NCBI RefSeq assembly: GCF_017115025.1
Contig: NZ_JABXKM010000035.1
Coordinates: 1-60,895, forward strand
DNA length: 60,895 nt
Source: Nostoc sp. NOS(2021)
GTDB lineage: Bacteria > Cyanobacteriota > Cyanobacteriia > Cyanobacteriales > Nostocaceae
Direction: 5' to 3'
Below are positions 1 to 8,506 of this stretch, one piece after another. The notes beneath the pieces are model-generated. The model made no database searches. It was not told the DNA's origin and worked only from the letters and a program-made list of their open reading frames with translations. Every line of letters begins with the position of its first letter. The first letter of the stretch is position 1. The position numbers and the translations under genes are program-made.

Positions 1-56
1 CCCAATGCCCAATGCCCAATGCCCAATGCCCAATGCCCAATGCCCAATGCCCAATG
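1..56. repeat. Heptamer tandem repeat (CCCAATG)8
   Basis: Eight perfect copies of CCCAATG begin at the window edge, so the array may extend further left. This is the short tandemly repeated repetitive (STRR) type common in heterocystous cyanobacteria. The same heptamer or its complement recurs at 9754, 17600, 25868 and 50857. Confidence 0.95.
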
Positions 57-138
57 TAACGTTTTGTCTAGCAGTTTGAAAGCAGATATAGCATTTATGT
101 AACATCACAAATGAACATAAAGATAAAGGAATTAATTC

Positions 139-318
139 ATGCCCTATACAAACGAAGAAGGCGGTCTTCTAAATAATTTTGCCCGCGAACCAAAGATTTA
201 TCAAGCAGAACCTCCTACGGAAGGGCAAAAGCGAACTTATATCTTACTAGCAATCGCCGCGACAGCTTTGGTTAGCGGCTTGATTCTAGTCGCCTTCTTT
301 GTTTCTAAGAGCAGTTGA
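139..318 (+). CDS. psb34: Psb34-like photosystem II assembly protein (ssl1498 family)
   Basis: A 59-residue protein starting MPYTNEEGGLLNNFAREPK, with one C-terminal membrane helix at about residues 33-55. The N-terminal pattern (GGLLNNFA, then YQAEPPTEGQKR just before the helix) matches the small cyanobacterial ssl1498/Psb34 family. Psb34 is a single-helix thylakoid subunit of PSII assembly intermediates and binds near CP47, at the site used by small high-light-inducible proteins. An AAGGA ribosome-binding site at 126-130 sits 8 bp before the ATG. The gene stands alone between a heptamer array and the TPR gene. The family assignment comes from remembered sequence pattern; the reading frame is clear. 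Confidence 0.8.
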   Translation: MPYTNEEGGLLNNFAREPKIYQAEPPTEGQKRTYILLAIAATALVSGLILVAFFVSKSS

Positions 319-583
319 GCATAAAACATTTTAATAAAATTTCATCTTTTATTTATAGTTTTTCAGGTTCCAATTTTAAGAGGGGCCTGCTTTTTTATTT
401 TTTGTTAAAATTGAGTTAGGAATTAAAGTATAATTATATACTTTATTATTTTTACTAGAGATGAAGGCTCAATTTATCCTGAGCAGCACAACATCTACTT
501 AAAAAGCATTTTTATTATGAGTTTAGTCCACTTGGATGCGCCCATAAAGGTGATATATTCTGTGTTTTGGCTCTTTAGCCGCT

Positions 584-2797
584 ATGAGCGTGAATGATAC
601 TGCACACAACAATAATTCTACTTGGAATCGGCAAGTATACCACCGTCTGAAACTTGCCCTAAGTCTTGGCTTACGACGACAATTTTTTTTAGCCGTATGT
701 GATAATTTACACTTAAGAAATCAGGTAGCAGCCCGTTTGCATTCGACATTGGCTTATCCTGTTGGACAGGTGCTATATCAGTCATCAAATACTCAGGAAA
801 ATAGCACTCCAGCTTATCCACGATTAGTCACGTTGCGTTTGAATTTAAACGATCCCAATCCCATAATCCAGATTAATCAATGGTTAGCTAATTATCCACC
901 GCCTATTGTTGGAGCATCAAAAGATACCCCTGGAAGACCTTTTCAAGTACCAGCATTTCAGATTGTAGGCGTGGAGCATCTCACCAAGCAACCAGTCGCA
1001 ACACAGCGTTTATTTTTGCACTATCTCCGCTTAAGTGAACAATATTTCTCTACACAAGAATCCAGTCAATTTCTAGAATCTAACTTGCTGCTGTGGATAC
1101 CGCGTCCTTGGTTATCTGCTATCAAGCAATCAGCACCACAATTTTGGCGTTGCCGTACTGGCGTATTTGTGTTTGCCGGAGAACCCACACCAACAACTCA
1201 GAATTCGGGCTATCCAGAACGTTTTTCACGTTCTAGAAGCTTGGATTTAGGAAATATTGAGCAGTCGATTCTAGATGAATCAGTTAACCAAGCAGAACTC
1301 AGAACCGCAGCCAGCGAGTTAAAGTTTGGGAATAATTCCGATTTTCCGGCAGAGATACAAGGGAATGGCGTACATAAAACCCCGGAAGTTTCGCCGTCAA
1401 CAGCGGATTTATTCAAGGCTGCGTCACAACAGCAAGAATCTACTAATAGGTCTGGTAGTGGGAGTAATAATCAATCGCTGTCGTCTTTATCTTATATTAG
1501 TAGTGAGTTAACGGAGCTAGTAATAGCAACAATCAATACAAATATTGCTCAAAATACAGAGGATTACTTACAACCGCAGCAGATTTTGCTGGAGATTGAA
1601 AAATTACATTCACAGCAAGTTTCAGGGGAGGTACTGGCAGAAGCTTATCATCGCTTGGGCACTTTATACCGCCTTCGCATTGAGCAAGGAGAGTCAACCC
1701 TAGAAAACCTGATGGTGGCGATTATTGCCTATCAGGAGGCAATTAGCTATGACGAAACCTCACCCCAACTTCCAGATATCTTGAATGATTTGGGTACACT
1801 CTACTGGATGCTATACCGCACACCACCCAATTCTGAAGAAGGACAAACTTATATAGAGCAGGCAATAGAATTTTATCAGTTGGCGTTAAAGATGATTTCG
1901 CCTCAGACACATTCGGAAACTTACGCTCGTGTGCAAAATAATTTGGGGACAGCTTATGGTGATTTAGCTCGTTTTTCTCACCCATCTGAAAATTGGCAGC
2001 AAGCAATTTTAGCTTACAGTGAAGCACTTAGCTACCGTACAGCCGATATGGACTCATTAAAGTATGCGGCTTGCCAGAACAATTTGGGTACTGCTTACTG
2101 GCATCTAGGGCAATACAATCAACCGATTGTGCATTTAAAGAAAGCGATCGCAGCTTACAACGAAGCACTTATACACTACAACCCCGAAGAGGAACCGCTC
2201 AAGTATGGCATGATTCAAAACAATATCGGCACTGCCTGTTGGAATCTGGCACAATACGAACAACCTGCCCAAAATCTCCAGCTAGCTATAGATGTCTACA
2301 GCGAAGCTCTCAAGTATCGCACTCCTGCTAATGTTCCCAGCGCCTGCGCCGCTACACAAAATAATTTGGGTACTGCCTACTGGCATCTAGCAAACCTATC
2401 TCACACAACTAAAGAGGCACGACAAAAGTATCTGCAACTATGCATCAGCGCTTACGAAGAAGCTATAGCTTTGGCTCACTCACTTAGCGGTATTCCTTTA
2501 AGTTTTGATTTGCTTGCCTCTTATAATAATCTGGGACTGGCCCATTACCAGCTAGTAATAGATAAGTCTTTTAATGGCGACAAAGCAACACGTTCTCAAC
2601 ACTTAGAAGTAGCATTAGATAACCATTTGCAAGCCTTAAACGGATTAAGTAAACAACCAGAGGCTTATCAAACCACCTTCAATTATCTGGTGAAAACTAT
2701 TCGTGCTTTTCATAATGAATTAGGGATACAGGGACAAAATCTGGCTTTATCTAAAGTTCCTAGTAAGTTGTTGCCAGAGATTTTGTCAAAGTTATAA
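584..2797 (+). CDS. Tetratricopeptide-repeat protein with degenerate N-terminal AAA-like domain
   Basis: A 737-residue soluble protein. Residues 1 to about 205 resemble the P-loop-like region found at the front of many Nostoc TPR proteins (LGLRRQFFLAVCDNL; LLLWIPRPWL), but no GxxxxGKT Walker A is visible, so ATP binding is doubtful. A polar low-complexity linker rich in Ser, Asn and Gln follows (about 205-310). From about residue 350 to 690 there are TPR units marked by recurring NNLGTAYWHL or NNLGTA and by Y.EA helices. TPR arrays mediate protein-protein contacts; the partner is unknown. There is no signal peptide or membrane segment. The ATG has no strong Shine-Dalgarno sequence. The gene is not in an obvious operon. 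Confidence 0.85.
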   Translation: MSVNDTAHNNNSTWNRQVYHRLKLALSLGLRRQFFLAVCDNLHLRNQVAARLHSTLAYPVGQVLYQSSNTQENSTPAYPRLVTLRLNLNDPNPIIQINQWLANYPPPIVGASKDTPGRPFQVPAFQIVGVEHLTKQPVATQRLFLHYLRLSEQYFSTQESSQFLESNLLLWIPRPWLSAIKQSAPQFWRCRTGVFVFAGEPTPTTQNSGYPERFSRSRSLDLGNIEQSILDESVNQAELRTAASELKFGNNSDFPAEIQGNGVHKTPEVSPSTADLFKAASQQQESTNRSGSGSNNQSLSSLSYISSELTELVIATINTNIAQNTEDYLQPQQILLEIEKLHSQQVSGEVLAEAYHRLGTLYRLRIEQGESTLENLMVAIIAYQEAISYDETSPQLPDILNDLGTLYWMLYRTPPNSEEGQTYIEQAIEFYQLALKMISPQTHSETYARVQNNLGTAYGDLARFSHPSENWQQAILAYSEALSYRTADMDSLKYAACQNNLGTAYWHLGQYNQPIVHLKKAIAAYNEALIHYNPEEEPLKYGMIQNNIGTACWNLAQYEQPAQNLQLAIDVYSEALKYRTPANVPSACAATQNNLGTAYWHLANLSHTTKEARQKYLQLCISAYEEAIALAHSLSGIPLSFDLLASYNNLGLAHYQLVIDKSFNGDKATRSQHLEVALDNHLQALNGLSKQPEAYQTTFNYLVKTIRAFHNELGIQGQNLALSKVPSKLLPEILSKL

Positions 2798-3303
2798 AGC
2801 ATATGTCAAAAACCCTTAAGGATGAATCTGATTAGGAACTTCTCAAATAAATTGAGTCACCGAAACAGTGCTGAGAATCCGACCAACGAATCACATTCGT
2901 CCCAATAGCGCGGGGAGTGTCAAAAAAGAGTAACTTGATATCAACTTGACAATTCATCAGGGAACCAAGTCAGATAGCGATCGCAAAAAATTTTACTAAA
3001 TTATATATATAGCAGGGAACTCTTAATAGGGAACTCTTAACAGGGTTGAAAGTCTCTTGGTGTCAGTGTTTTCTGATTAGCTGATGTCAACCGCTACCTG
3101 GCAACTGCTATAAAATGGTAAAATATTTGAACACTGCACAAAGTCAGCTTCATAAATATAAATGTTTCAATAAGATATGTGAATATCTTATAAATATCTT
3201 ATAAAAAATACAATAAATATTTGGCGTATTTTCCGTAAATTTACTAACGTAGACTGGAGACCTCGTTGAGAGAAGCTCCAGGATGAGAATTGAAACCTAA
3301 GTT
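2798..3303. other. Intergenic region with short direct repeats
   Basis: No gene is seen. Two copies of AGGGAACTCTTAA lie in tandem near 3015-3042, and ATATCTTATAAA is repeated near 3183-3205. The AT-rich stretch at 3120-3245 probably holds the promoter of the PEP-CTERM gene; I cannot place -10 and -35 boxes with confidence. Confidence 0.5.
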
Positions 3304-4044
3304 ATGAAACTAAGTTTGGTTTTTGCTACTGCTATATCTAGTTTTTTTGTGAGTGCGACTACAGGATTTGGTTTCTCTGGTCAAGCACATGCTCTAACTT
3401 TTTCTGGTATCTCTAGTGCTACATGGGGAGAACCTACTCCCGGAAGTGTAGATACCGATCCCATATATACAGGTGTCGGAAGCAACACATTTAATTGGGG
3501 TGATTCTAATGTGTGTCCACCAAGTCAAAATACTCCTAGTGGGTGTACAATAACAGGCCCAAATAAACTAACCTTTAATGGAAGTTCATTTTCAACTGAC
3601 ATCAACTCTGTATTCAAAATAGCTGATTTAACTTACTTTAATGGAACGGTATTTGAAGGTACAAGCGTTGAATTTTTACCTTTAAATCTGAATGTATCCT
3701 TCAGTTCTCCCACTGGAATCAGCGAAGTTTTTGACTTCAAGTTGCATCTAGTAAATACACTTAACCAAGCAACAGCTCCTGAAGAGAATGCAGACTTTGT
3801 ATTTATAGACACAAATTTGAGTAATCGCAGTTTCACCTTTGAAGGTAATAAATACACGCTTGAGCTAACTGGCTTTAATCCAGACGTTTCCCAGATAAGT
3901 ATTAAAGCTCTTGAAGGAGCCACAGCTACAACAGCTATTTATGCCAAAATCAAAACCATACCCGAACCTGGAACAGTAGCGGGTCTATCCCTGCTAGGGA
4001 TATACCTGATATCTCGGAAAAAATTCTTGGAGAAGAAATACTAA
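3304..4044 (+). CDS. PEP-CTERM sorted exported protein
   Basis: A 246-residue protein with an N-terminal signal peptide (about 1-30, ending GQAHA) and a C-terminal PEP-CTERM signal: IPEPGTVAGLSLLGIYL near residue 220, followed by a short hydrophobic stretch and the basic tail SRKKFLEKK. In the cyanobacterial subclass this signal is thought to direct processing and envelope localisation by an exosortase-type enzyme. The body is predicted beta-rich, with an N-terminal FSGISSATWGEPTPGS pattern like choice-of-anchor domains and one close Cys pair (CPPSQNTPSGC). No substrate or enzymatic motif is visible. It is monocistronic. The exosortase gene is not in this window. Confidence 0.85.
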   Translation: MKLSLVFATAISSFFVSATTGFGFSGQAHALTFSGISSATWGEPTPGSVDTDPIYTGVGSNTFNWGDSNVCPPSQNTPSGCTITGPNKLTFNGSSFSTDINSVFKIADLTYFNGTVFEGTSVEFLPLNLNVSFSSPTGISEVFDFKLHLVNTLNQATAPEENADFVFIDTNLSNRSFTFEGNKYTLELTGFNPDVSQISIKALEGATATTAIYAKIKTIPEPGTVAGLSLLGIYLISRKKFLEKKY

Positions 4045-4119
4045 GAGCTTTGGCGGTTATAACAGCTACTCCTGTTCGCCCTTGAGAATGTAGTTACACT
4101 AGGGAATTGTTCCGGCTCC

Positions 4120-4257
4120 AATATGAGGTTTATAGCGGTTCTTGTAGTTGCGGGAAGCCCTACGAACTGCACGCCAGTTGACTCAAGTCTGTTAACCCGC
4201 CCACACAACTAGCTCCAGTATTCCCCGCAATTGAGAACCGCTACATACCTCCATATT
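4120..4257. mobile_element. MITE-like inverted-repeat element
   Basis: The ends are imperfect inverted repeats of about 24 bp: AATATGAGGTTTATAGCGGT on the left, and on the right a sequence whose complement reads AATATGGAGGTATGTAGCGG. The 138-bp interior has no reading frame. It is probably a non-autonomous miniature element or palindromic repeat; no flanking duplication is clear. Confidence 0.6.
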
Positions 4258-4548
4258 TCATACTTATTGATAGCAATTGAATAAATTTTAACCCAGCAGA
4301 AGAATTGCTGCGATCGCATCAAAATTTATTGTCAATAACCCGTTCCTGAATTCTGACAAAGAAAGCAAAAATCTTTCCCAAGTCCTAGCAAATAAATCTA
4401 GAATAGAAGCAAGAGTTTGCAGTCAGCCCATTCCCCTCTGTTCAGTGGTGTAGATATGTGAACGTGAACAATGAAACAACTCTGGAAACTATTAGACCTA
4501 TTTTGCGTCATGTGAGGATCTCATCCCCTATTTGGTGACGCACATTAG
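4258..4548. other. Spacer between two MITE-like elements
   Basis: This is the middle of the gene-free stretch 4045-4875. It holds a few HIP1-like GCGATCGC-type sites but no frame, hairpin or repeat that I can defend. The remaining part, 4692-4875, carries the promoter of the secreted protein that follows. Confidence 0.4.
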
Positions 4549-4691
4549 GGACTGACAAATAAAAAAATATCCCAAATTTTCTTGTGGGATGGGTGTCCCC
4601 ACTACGTGCCGCTACGCGAACACCCGTCCCATATTCAGGGCGGGCTTTCCTGCCCACCCCACAAGATGGATAATTTATTTCTTGTCAGTCC
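4549..4691. mobile_element. MITE-like element with GGACTGACAA termini
   Basis: Outer inverted repeats GGACTGACAA (left) and TTGTCAGTCC (right) extend inward as an imperfect stem of about 40 bp (CTTGTGGGATGGG pairs with CCCACCCCACAAG). The interior carries a palindromic stretch that looks like coding sequence but reads as an artefact of the repeat. A related copy with the end GGGACTTGCAAATAAA lies at 27984-28099. Confidence 0.65.
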
Positions 4692-4875
4692 AGTTAGCGG
4701 GATACAAATTCTCAGGAGCGATATCTCCGATGGGCGTAGCTGCAACACATACTCCACGTTATACAAGCACCTTCATATTCGGAATACGGCTATAGATAGG
4801 TTCAAAAACAGTCAGAAACAATCTCAGTGAATCCTCGTCATTACATACATCACATACACAAAGGACAACCCTCTT

Positions 4876-5598
4876 ATGACTCGCCTACATCAATGGAAAT
4901 TTGGAACTGCTGCACTTATGGCAATGGCTGTTACTACAAGCGTCATTAGCCCCTTATTGGGCTTGGCTCCTGCTAATGCTCAATATAGAATTGGCCAAAA
5001 CAGAATTGGGCAATACGGAAACGTTACCATTCCTTCTGGGGTTGCTTTTCCTGTTACCTACGAAAAAGAGACAATTACTATTGCTCCTGGAGAAACTAAA
5101 TCTCTAACCTTGAGAATAGCCAATGACATTATCGACAAAAATAGAAATGTCTTGATTCCTGCTGGTACTAAAGTAATTGGACGGCTAGAATCTGTTGACC
5201 TAGATAGTTATTCAAGAGATACAAGAGATACAGATGATAACAAAGGAAAAGGCGTGCGGTTTGTAGCTCAAGAATTAGAATTTTCCAATGGTCAGCGTCA
5301 ATCGATTAATGCAAGTTCTCGGACATATACCACAACTGAAAAAGTTTCACAGGGGCCCAGCACAAATCAGGTTTTAACTGACGCAGCGATTGGTGGAGGT
5401 GCTGGTCTTTTAGGTTCACTAATTACTGGCAACCACAGAATTGACGATTTAAAACCTATTCTCGGTGCGGGTGCGGGTGCGGGTGCGAGTATTCTGTTGC
5501 GGAAAAAAGAAGCAAATGTTTTTGTCCTCAGACCGGCACAGGATTTAAAGCTGACACTGAATTCTAACTTGAATTTAGTATCACCATCCCGCTACTAG
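4876..5598 (+). CDS. Secreted protein sharing the C-terminal domain of the SLH protein at 8507
   Basis: A 240-residue protein with a signal peptide (about 1-35, ending APANA before Q). The mature part starts with a VTIPSGVAFPV module, continues through beta-strand-like sequence (DKNRNVLIPAGTKVIGRL) and ends with a Gly/Ala-rich hydrophobic stretch (about 170-212) and a QDLKLTLN tail. The same order (VTIPQGTAIAV, VVIPAGSQIIGQL, Gly-rich stretch, TDLQMTIN) forms the C-terminal half of the protein at 8507, and the two signal peptides are also similar (TAALMAMAVT and TAALMALSVT). The genes are therefore paralogues, this one lacking the SLH block. The domain recalls the conjugation TrbI/VirB10 beta-barrel region, but that is only a resemblance. 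It is probably periplasmic or envelope-bound. Function unknown. Confidence 0.75.
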   Translation: MTRLHQWKFGTAALMAMAVTTSVISPLLGLAPANAQYRIGQNRIGQYGNVTIPSGVAFPVTYEKETITIAPGETKSLTLRIANDIIDKNRNVLIPAGTKVIGRLESVDLDSYSRDTRDTDDNKGKGVRFVAQELEFSNGQRQSINASSRTYTTTEKVSQGPSTNQVLTDAAIGGGAGLLGSLITGNHRIDDLKPILGAGAGAGASILLRKKEANVFVLRPAQDLKLTLNSNLNLVSPSRY

Positions 5599-5611
5599 AT
5601 TTAACTCCATT

Positions 5612-5776
5612 CAAGTCGTGACTTTAATCATCCCCCATAGGCGATCGCCACTTTAACTATAGTGTGCGATCGCCTTCATTTTTAACCCTACAAAATCTAT
5701 TTAACAGCAACTATTCTACCTCTATATCGTCTTACTCAGCATCCATACTTATTGGAATATTTATTTAATTGCGCTA
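5612..5776. repeat. Duplicated intergenic segment, copy 1
   Basis: This segment begins CAAGTCGTGACTTTAATCA just after the preceding stop codon and is repeated nearly collinearly at 7985-8151. Both copies contain GCGATCGCCACTTTAA and ATTTAACAGCAACTATTCT. The duplication shows that the neighbouring genes arose in a tandem array. Confidence 0.85.
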
Positions 5777-5889
5777 TGGGGGGAGCTAGGAAAGTCGGCT
5801 CTATTGTACTCTGTATCCAAAAGGGTATTCAAAATTCCTGAATATCCTGATATTTTTATTGAAGAGTACCGATAAAGGAGTATTTTATT

Positions 5890-7935
5890 GTGGTAATTCC
5901 AGGTTTCAGTTTCAGCGCATATCTGGCAATTCCCGTGGCGTTAAGTCTTTTGGCTGGGGGAGAAGGGATAAAAGTATCTTTAGTTAAAAACGTCCGTCAG
6001 GTATCCACTAACAAGGAAATGATCCTATCCAACCGCGAGCTAATCAGCACTAACGCGACTCCGAAAACATACTATGTTAGTGGTACTGGAAACGACCAAA
6101 ATAGTGGAGTTTCGTCCTCATCGCCCTTTAGGACAATTCAAAAGGCAGCAGATGTAACTAACCCTGGCGACACAGTATTAATTATGAACGGAGTATACAC
6201 AAATTCAGCCAAAGCTGGGAGTGTAGTAAATATTAAACGTTCTGGAAATGCAAAAGCATGGATTAGGTATAAAGCATATCCTGGGCATTTCCCAAAAATT
6301 CAGCACAATACATGGAACGGTATCGTGATTTCAAATGGAGCTTCATATATCGAAATAAACGGGCTGGAGGTCATCGGGAACAATGCCAATGTAACCCTTG
6401 ATTATGCGATGAGTCAGAAGACTAATAAACAAAACCCACTGACGAATGGAAACGGCATCAACGTTGATGGACGAAAAAATGGTCATGTTCATCACATCCG
6501 TATTCTGAACAACAAAGTGCATGACTGTGGAGGAGGAGGTATCTCAGTAGTCGAGGCTGATTATGTGAAGGTGGATAATAACACTGTGTTCAATAATGCC
6601 TGGTACTCAGTCTATGGTAATAGTGGTATTTCGATGTTGAGCAATTGGAATTCTGACAACAACCGGGGATACAAGATGTTTGTGACCAACAACAAGACCT
6701 ACAACAATCGGATGTACATCCCTTGGATTGCGGTCGGAAGGATCACAGACGGTAATGGCATTATTATCGATAGTTCCAGAAATGATAATAACTCCCAATT
6801 GGGTGCATATACAGGACGTACTTTAGTTAAAAACAATCTGACATTTAATAATGGTGGTTCAGGTATTCATGCATTTTTTAGCGATCATGTTGATATTGTA
6901 AATAACACTGCTGTTTTAAATAATCAGAGTCCAGAAATTAAAGGCGCGCAAATATATGCTCATACGTCATCTGATGTCCAAATTATAAATAACATTCTCT
7001 ATGCTTTTCCTGGCAAGGAAATTAATAGTAACACTCAAAACAAAAACGTTGTTTATGATTACAATATCTACATCAATAGTTCTAAGATAAGTGTTAAGGG
7101 GCCTCACGATATTGTTGCAGACTCACAGTTTTTAAGTAAGCATCCAACTCTAGAAAAAATATCTGGCGATTGGACGCGGCTAGATAAACAAAATCCGCCA
7201 ACGCGGACTTATGCAGAGTCTAAGTCAGCAGGTTTTGTTTGTGGGACAGTGACTTATAGTTTACAAGGGAAACCCATCAAAGTGGGATGCTCCCCGCAAT
7301 CTTTCGCTGAAACGGCTCAAACTACTCAAACTACTCAAACTACTTTTTCTGATGTTTCATCTAACTATTGGGCGGCACAATTTATTCAACAGTTGTCACA
7401 GCGAGGTGTAATTGCCGGATTTCCTGATGGTAGCTTCCGCCCTGAAGAACCGGTGACACGCGCTCAATTTGCTGCGATGGTGAACAAAGCTTTCCAAAAA
7501 ACACAGGAACGGCAGGCAATCAATTTTACTGATGTGCCCAGCAACTATTGGGGATTCAGTGCCATTGAGCAAGCTTATACCATTGGTTTCTTATCAGGTT
7601 ATCCTAGAAAGCGCTTTGAGCCTAACCAGGCTATTCCTCGCGAGCAGGTTTTGGTTTCCCTCGCTAACGGTCTGGCATATACTGCTGGCGGCAATACCGA
7701 AAAGACTCTGCAATACTTCAACGATACCTCTAATATCGCTAGCTATGCCCGTAGCCCGATCGCCGCAGCAACTGAAAAGCAAATTGTGGTCAACTATCCG
7801 AATGTGAAGTTGCTGAATCCAACTGCAACTGCTACTCGCGCCCAGGTAGCAGCTTTTATTTACCAGGCGTTGGTTAGTTCTAATCAAGCCCCAGCAATTA
7901 ACTCGCCCTACATCGTGTCAAACTTCAGCAATTAA
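5890..7935 (+). CDS. Right-handed parallel beta-helix protein with C-terminal SLH domains
   Basis: A 681-residue protein. A GTG start with AAGGAG at 5875-5880 is preferred. A hydrophobic N-terminal segment (about 7-25) may act as signal or anchor. Residues about 55-440 form a beta-helix of the kind seen in polysaccharide lyases and surface glycan-binding proteins (YYVSGTGNDQNSG, PFRTIQKAADVTNPGDTVLI, then many NN-rich turns). A QTTQTTQTT linker near 475-483 leads into three SLH repeats (about 484-665; TFSDVSSNYW, GVIAGFPDGSFRP) that would tether the protein to the cell wall or outer membrane. The SLH block is nearly identical at DNA level to that of the gene at 8507, so this is a domain fusion. 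No catalytic residues can be assigned. Confidence 0.85.
   Translation: MVIPGFSFSAYLAIPVALSLLAGGEGIKVSLVKNVRQVSTNKEMILSNRELISTNATPKTYYVSGTGNDQNSGVSSSSPFRTIQKAADVTNPGDTVLIMNGVYTNSAKAGSVVNIKRSGNAKAWIRYKAYPGHFPKIQHNTWNGIVISNGASYIEINGLEVIGNNANVTLDYAMSQKTNKQNPLTNGNGINVDGRKNGHVHHIRILNNKVHDCGGGGISVVEADYVKVDNNTVFNNAWYSVYGNSGISMLSNWNSDNNRGYKMFVTNNKTYNNRMYIPWIAVGRITDGNGIIIDSSRNDNNSQLGAYTGRTLVKNNLTFNNGGSGIHAFFSDHVDIVNNTAVLNNQSPEIKGAQIYAHTSSDVQIINNILYAFPGKEINSNTQNKNVVYDYNIYINSSKISVKGPHDIVADSQFLSKHPTLEKISGDWTRLDKQNPPTRTYAESKSAGFVCGTVTYSLQGKPIKVGCSPQSFAETAQTTQTTQTTFSDVSSNYWAAQFIQQLSQRGVIAGFPDGSFRPEEPVTRAQFAAMVNKAFQKTQERQAINFTDVPSNYWGFSAIEQAYTIGFLSGYPRKRFEPNQAIPREQVLVSLANGLAYTAGGNTEKTLQYFNDTSNIASYARSPIAAATEKQIVVNYPNVKLLNPTATATRAQVAAFIYQALVSSNQAPAINSPYIVSNFSN
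7336..7917 (+). repeat. SLH-coding duplication, copy 1
   Basis: This 582-bp block aligns without gaps with 8612-9193. The first 130 bases or so appear identical and only scattered substitutions follow. It encodes the three SLH repeats of the beta-helix protein. Such similarity implies recent duplication or gene conversion. Confidence 0.9.
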
Positions 7936-8506
7936 CTGCCCGATGTCGTGGTTGTCGGGTCTACGACCCCAACACCTGTATCAGCAAGTCGTGACTTTAA
8001 TCACCCCTGATAGGGCGATCGCCACTTTAATTATAGTGTGCGATCGCTTTCATTTTTAACCCGAAAAATTCTATTTAACAGCAACTATTCTATACTCTGT
8101 ATCGTCTCACTCAGTATCCATATTTATTGGAATGCTTATTTAATTGTGCTAAGAGAAAATACGGTGATTAGAATACTTCTATTATCTAAGGAGAGCGGCG
8201 TAAATAATTAAAGGTTTCTATATTTATCACTTGTTTGCGTAGCGTCTCGTTGGCGCAGCCTCTCGTAGATAAGAGATGGCTGAAGCCCTTGCTACAAAAT
8301 AATATCAAGCTTTTTTATATTACTTAATATACTTTGTTTTATTCTCGCCTACTTGCCTACTTACTTTGACAGATATTTTTTGCTCATGACTGTATGTCTA
8401 AAGTAATGGTTTTTACAACAAGCAGAAATAATTGGGAACCTAACACTTCAGTAAATGTCTAGTTAATTAACAAGTAAAAACAGTAATTGTACTGTAGTCA
8501 CAAATA
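7936..8506. other. Intergenic region with remnant of a lost C-terminal domain
   Basis: After the TAA of the beta-helix gene the same frame reads LPDVVVVGSTTPTPVSAS, matching the VVAAVGSTTTTAGS linker of the protein at 8507; the rest of that C-terminal domain is missing. The duplicated segment follows (7985-8151). Between about 8231 and 8280 is a GCGTAGCGTCTCGTTGGCGC repeat fragment of a type that recurs in this window. No gene is seen in 8160-8506. Confidence 0.7.
7985..8151. repeat. Duplicated intergenic segment, copy 2
   Basis: It corresponds to 5612-5776, with a few substitutions and short indels. It begins CAAGTCGTGACTTTAATCA. In copy 1 it follows directly on the stop region of a full C-terminal domain gene; here it follows the deleted one. 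Confidence 0.85.

Noticed and set aside
4582-4830. Two overlapping plus-strand ORFs of 68-82 codons
   Set aside because: They lie on the palindromic MITE-like element; codon content is that of the inverted repeat and there is no ribosome-binding site.
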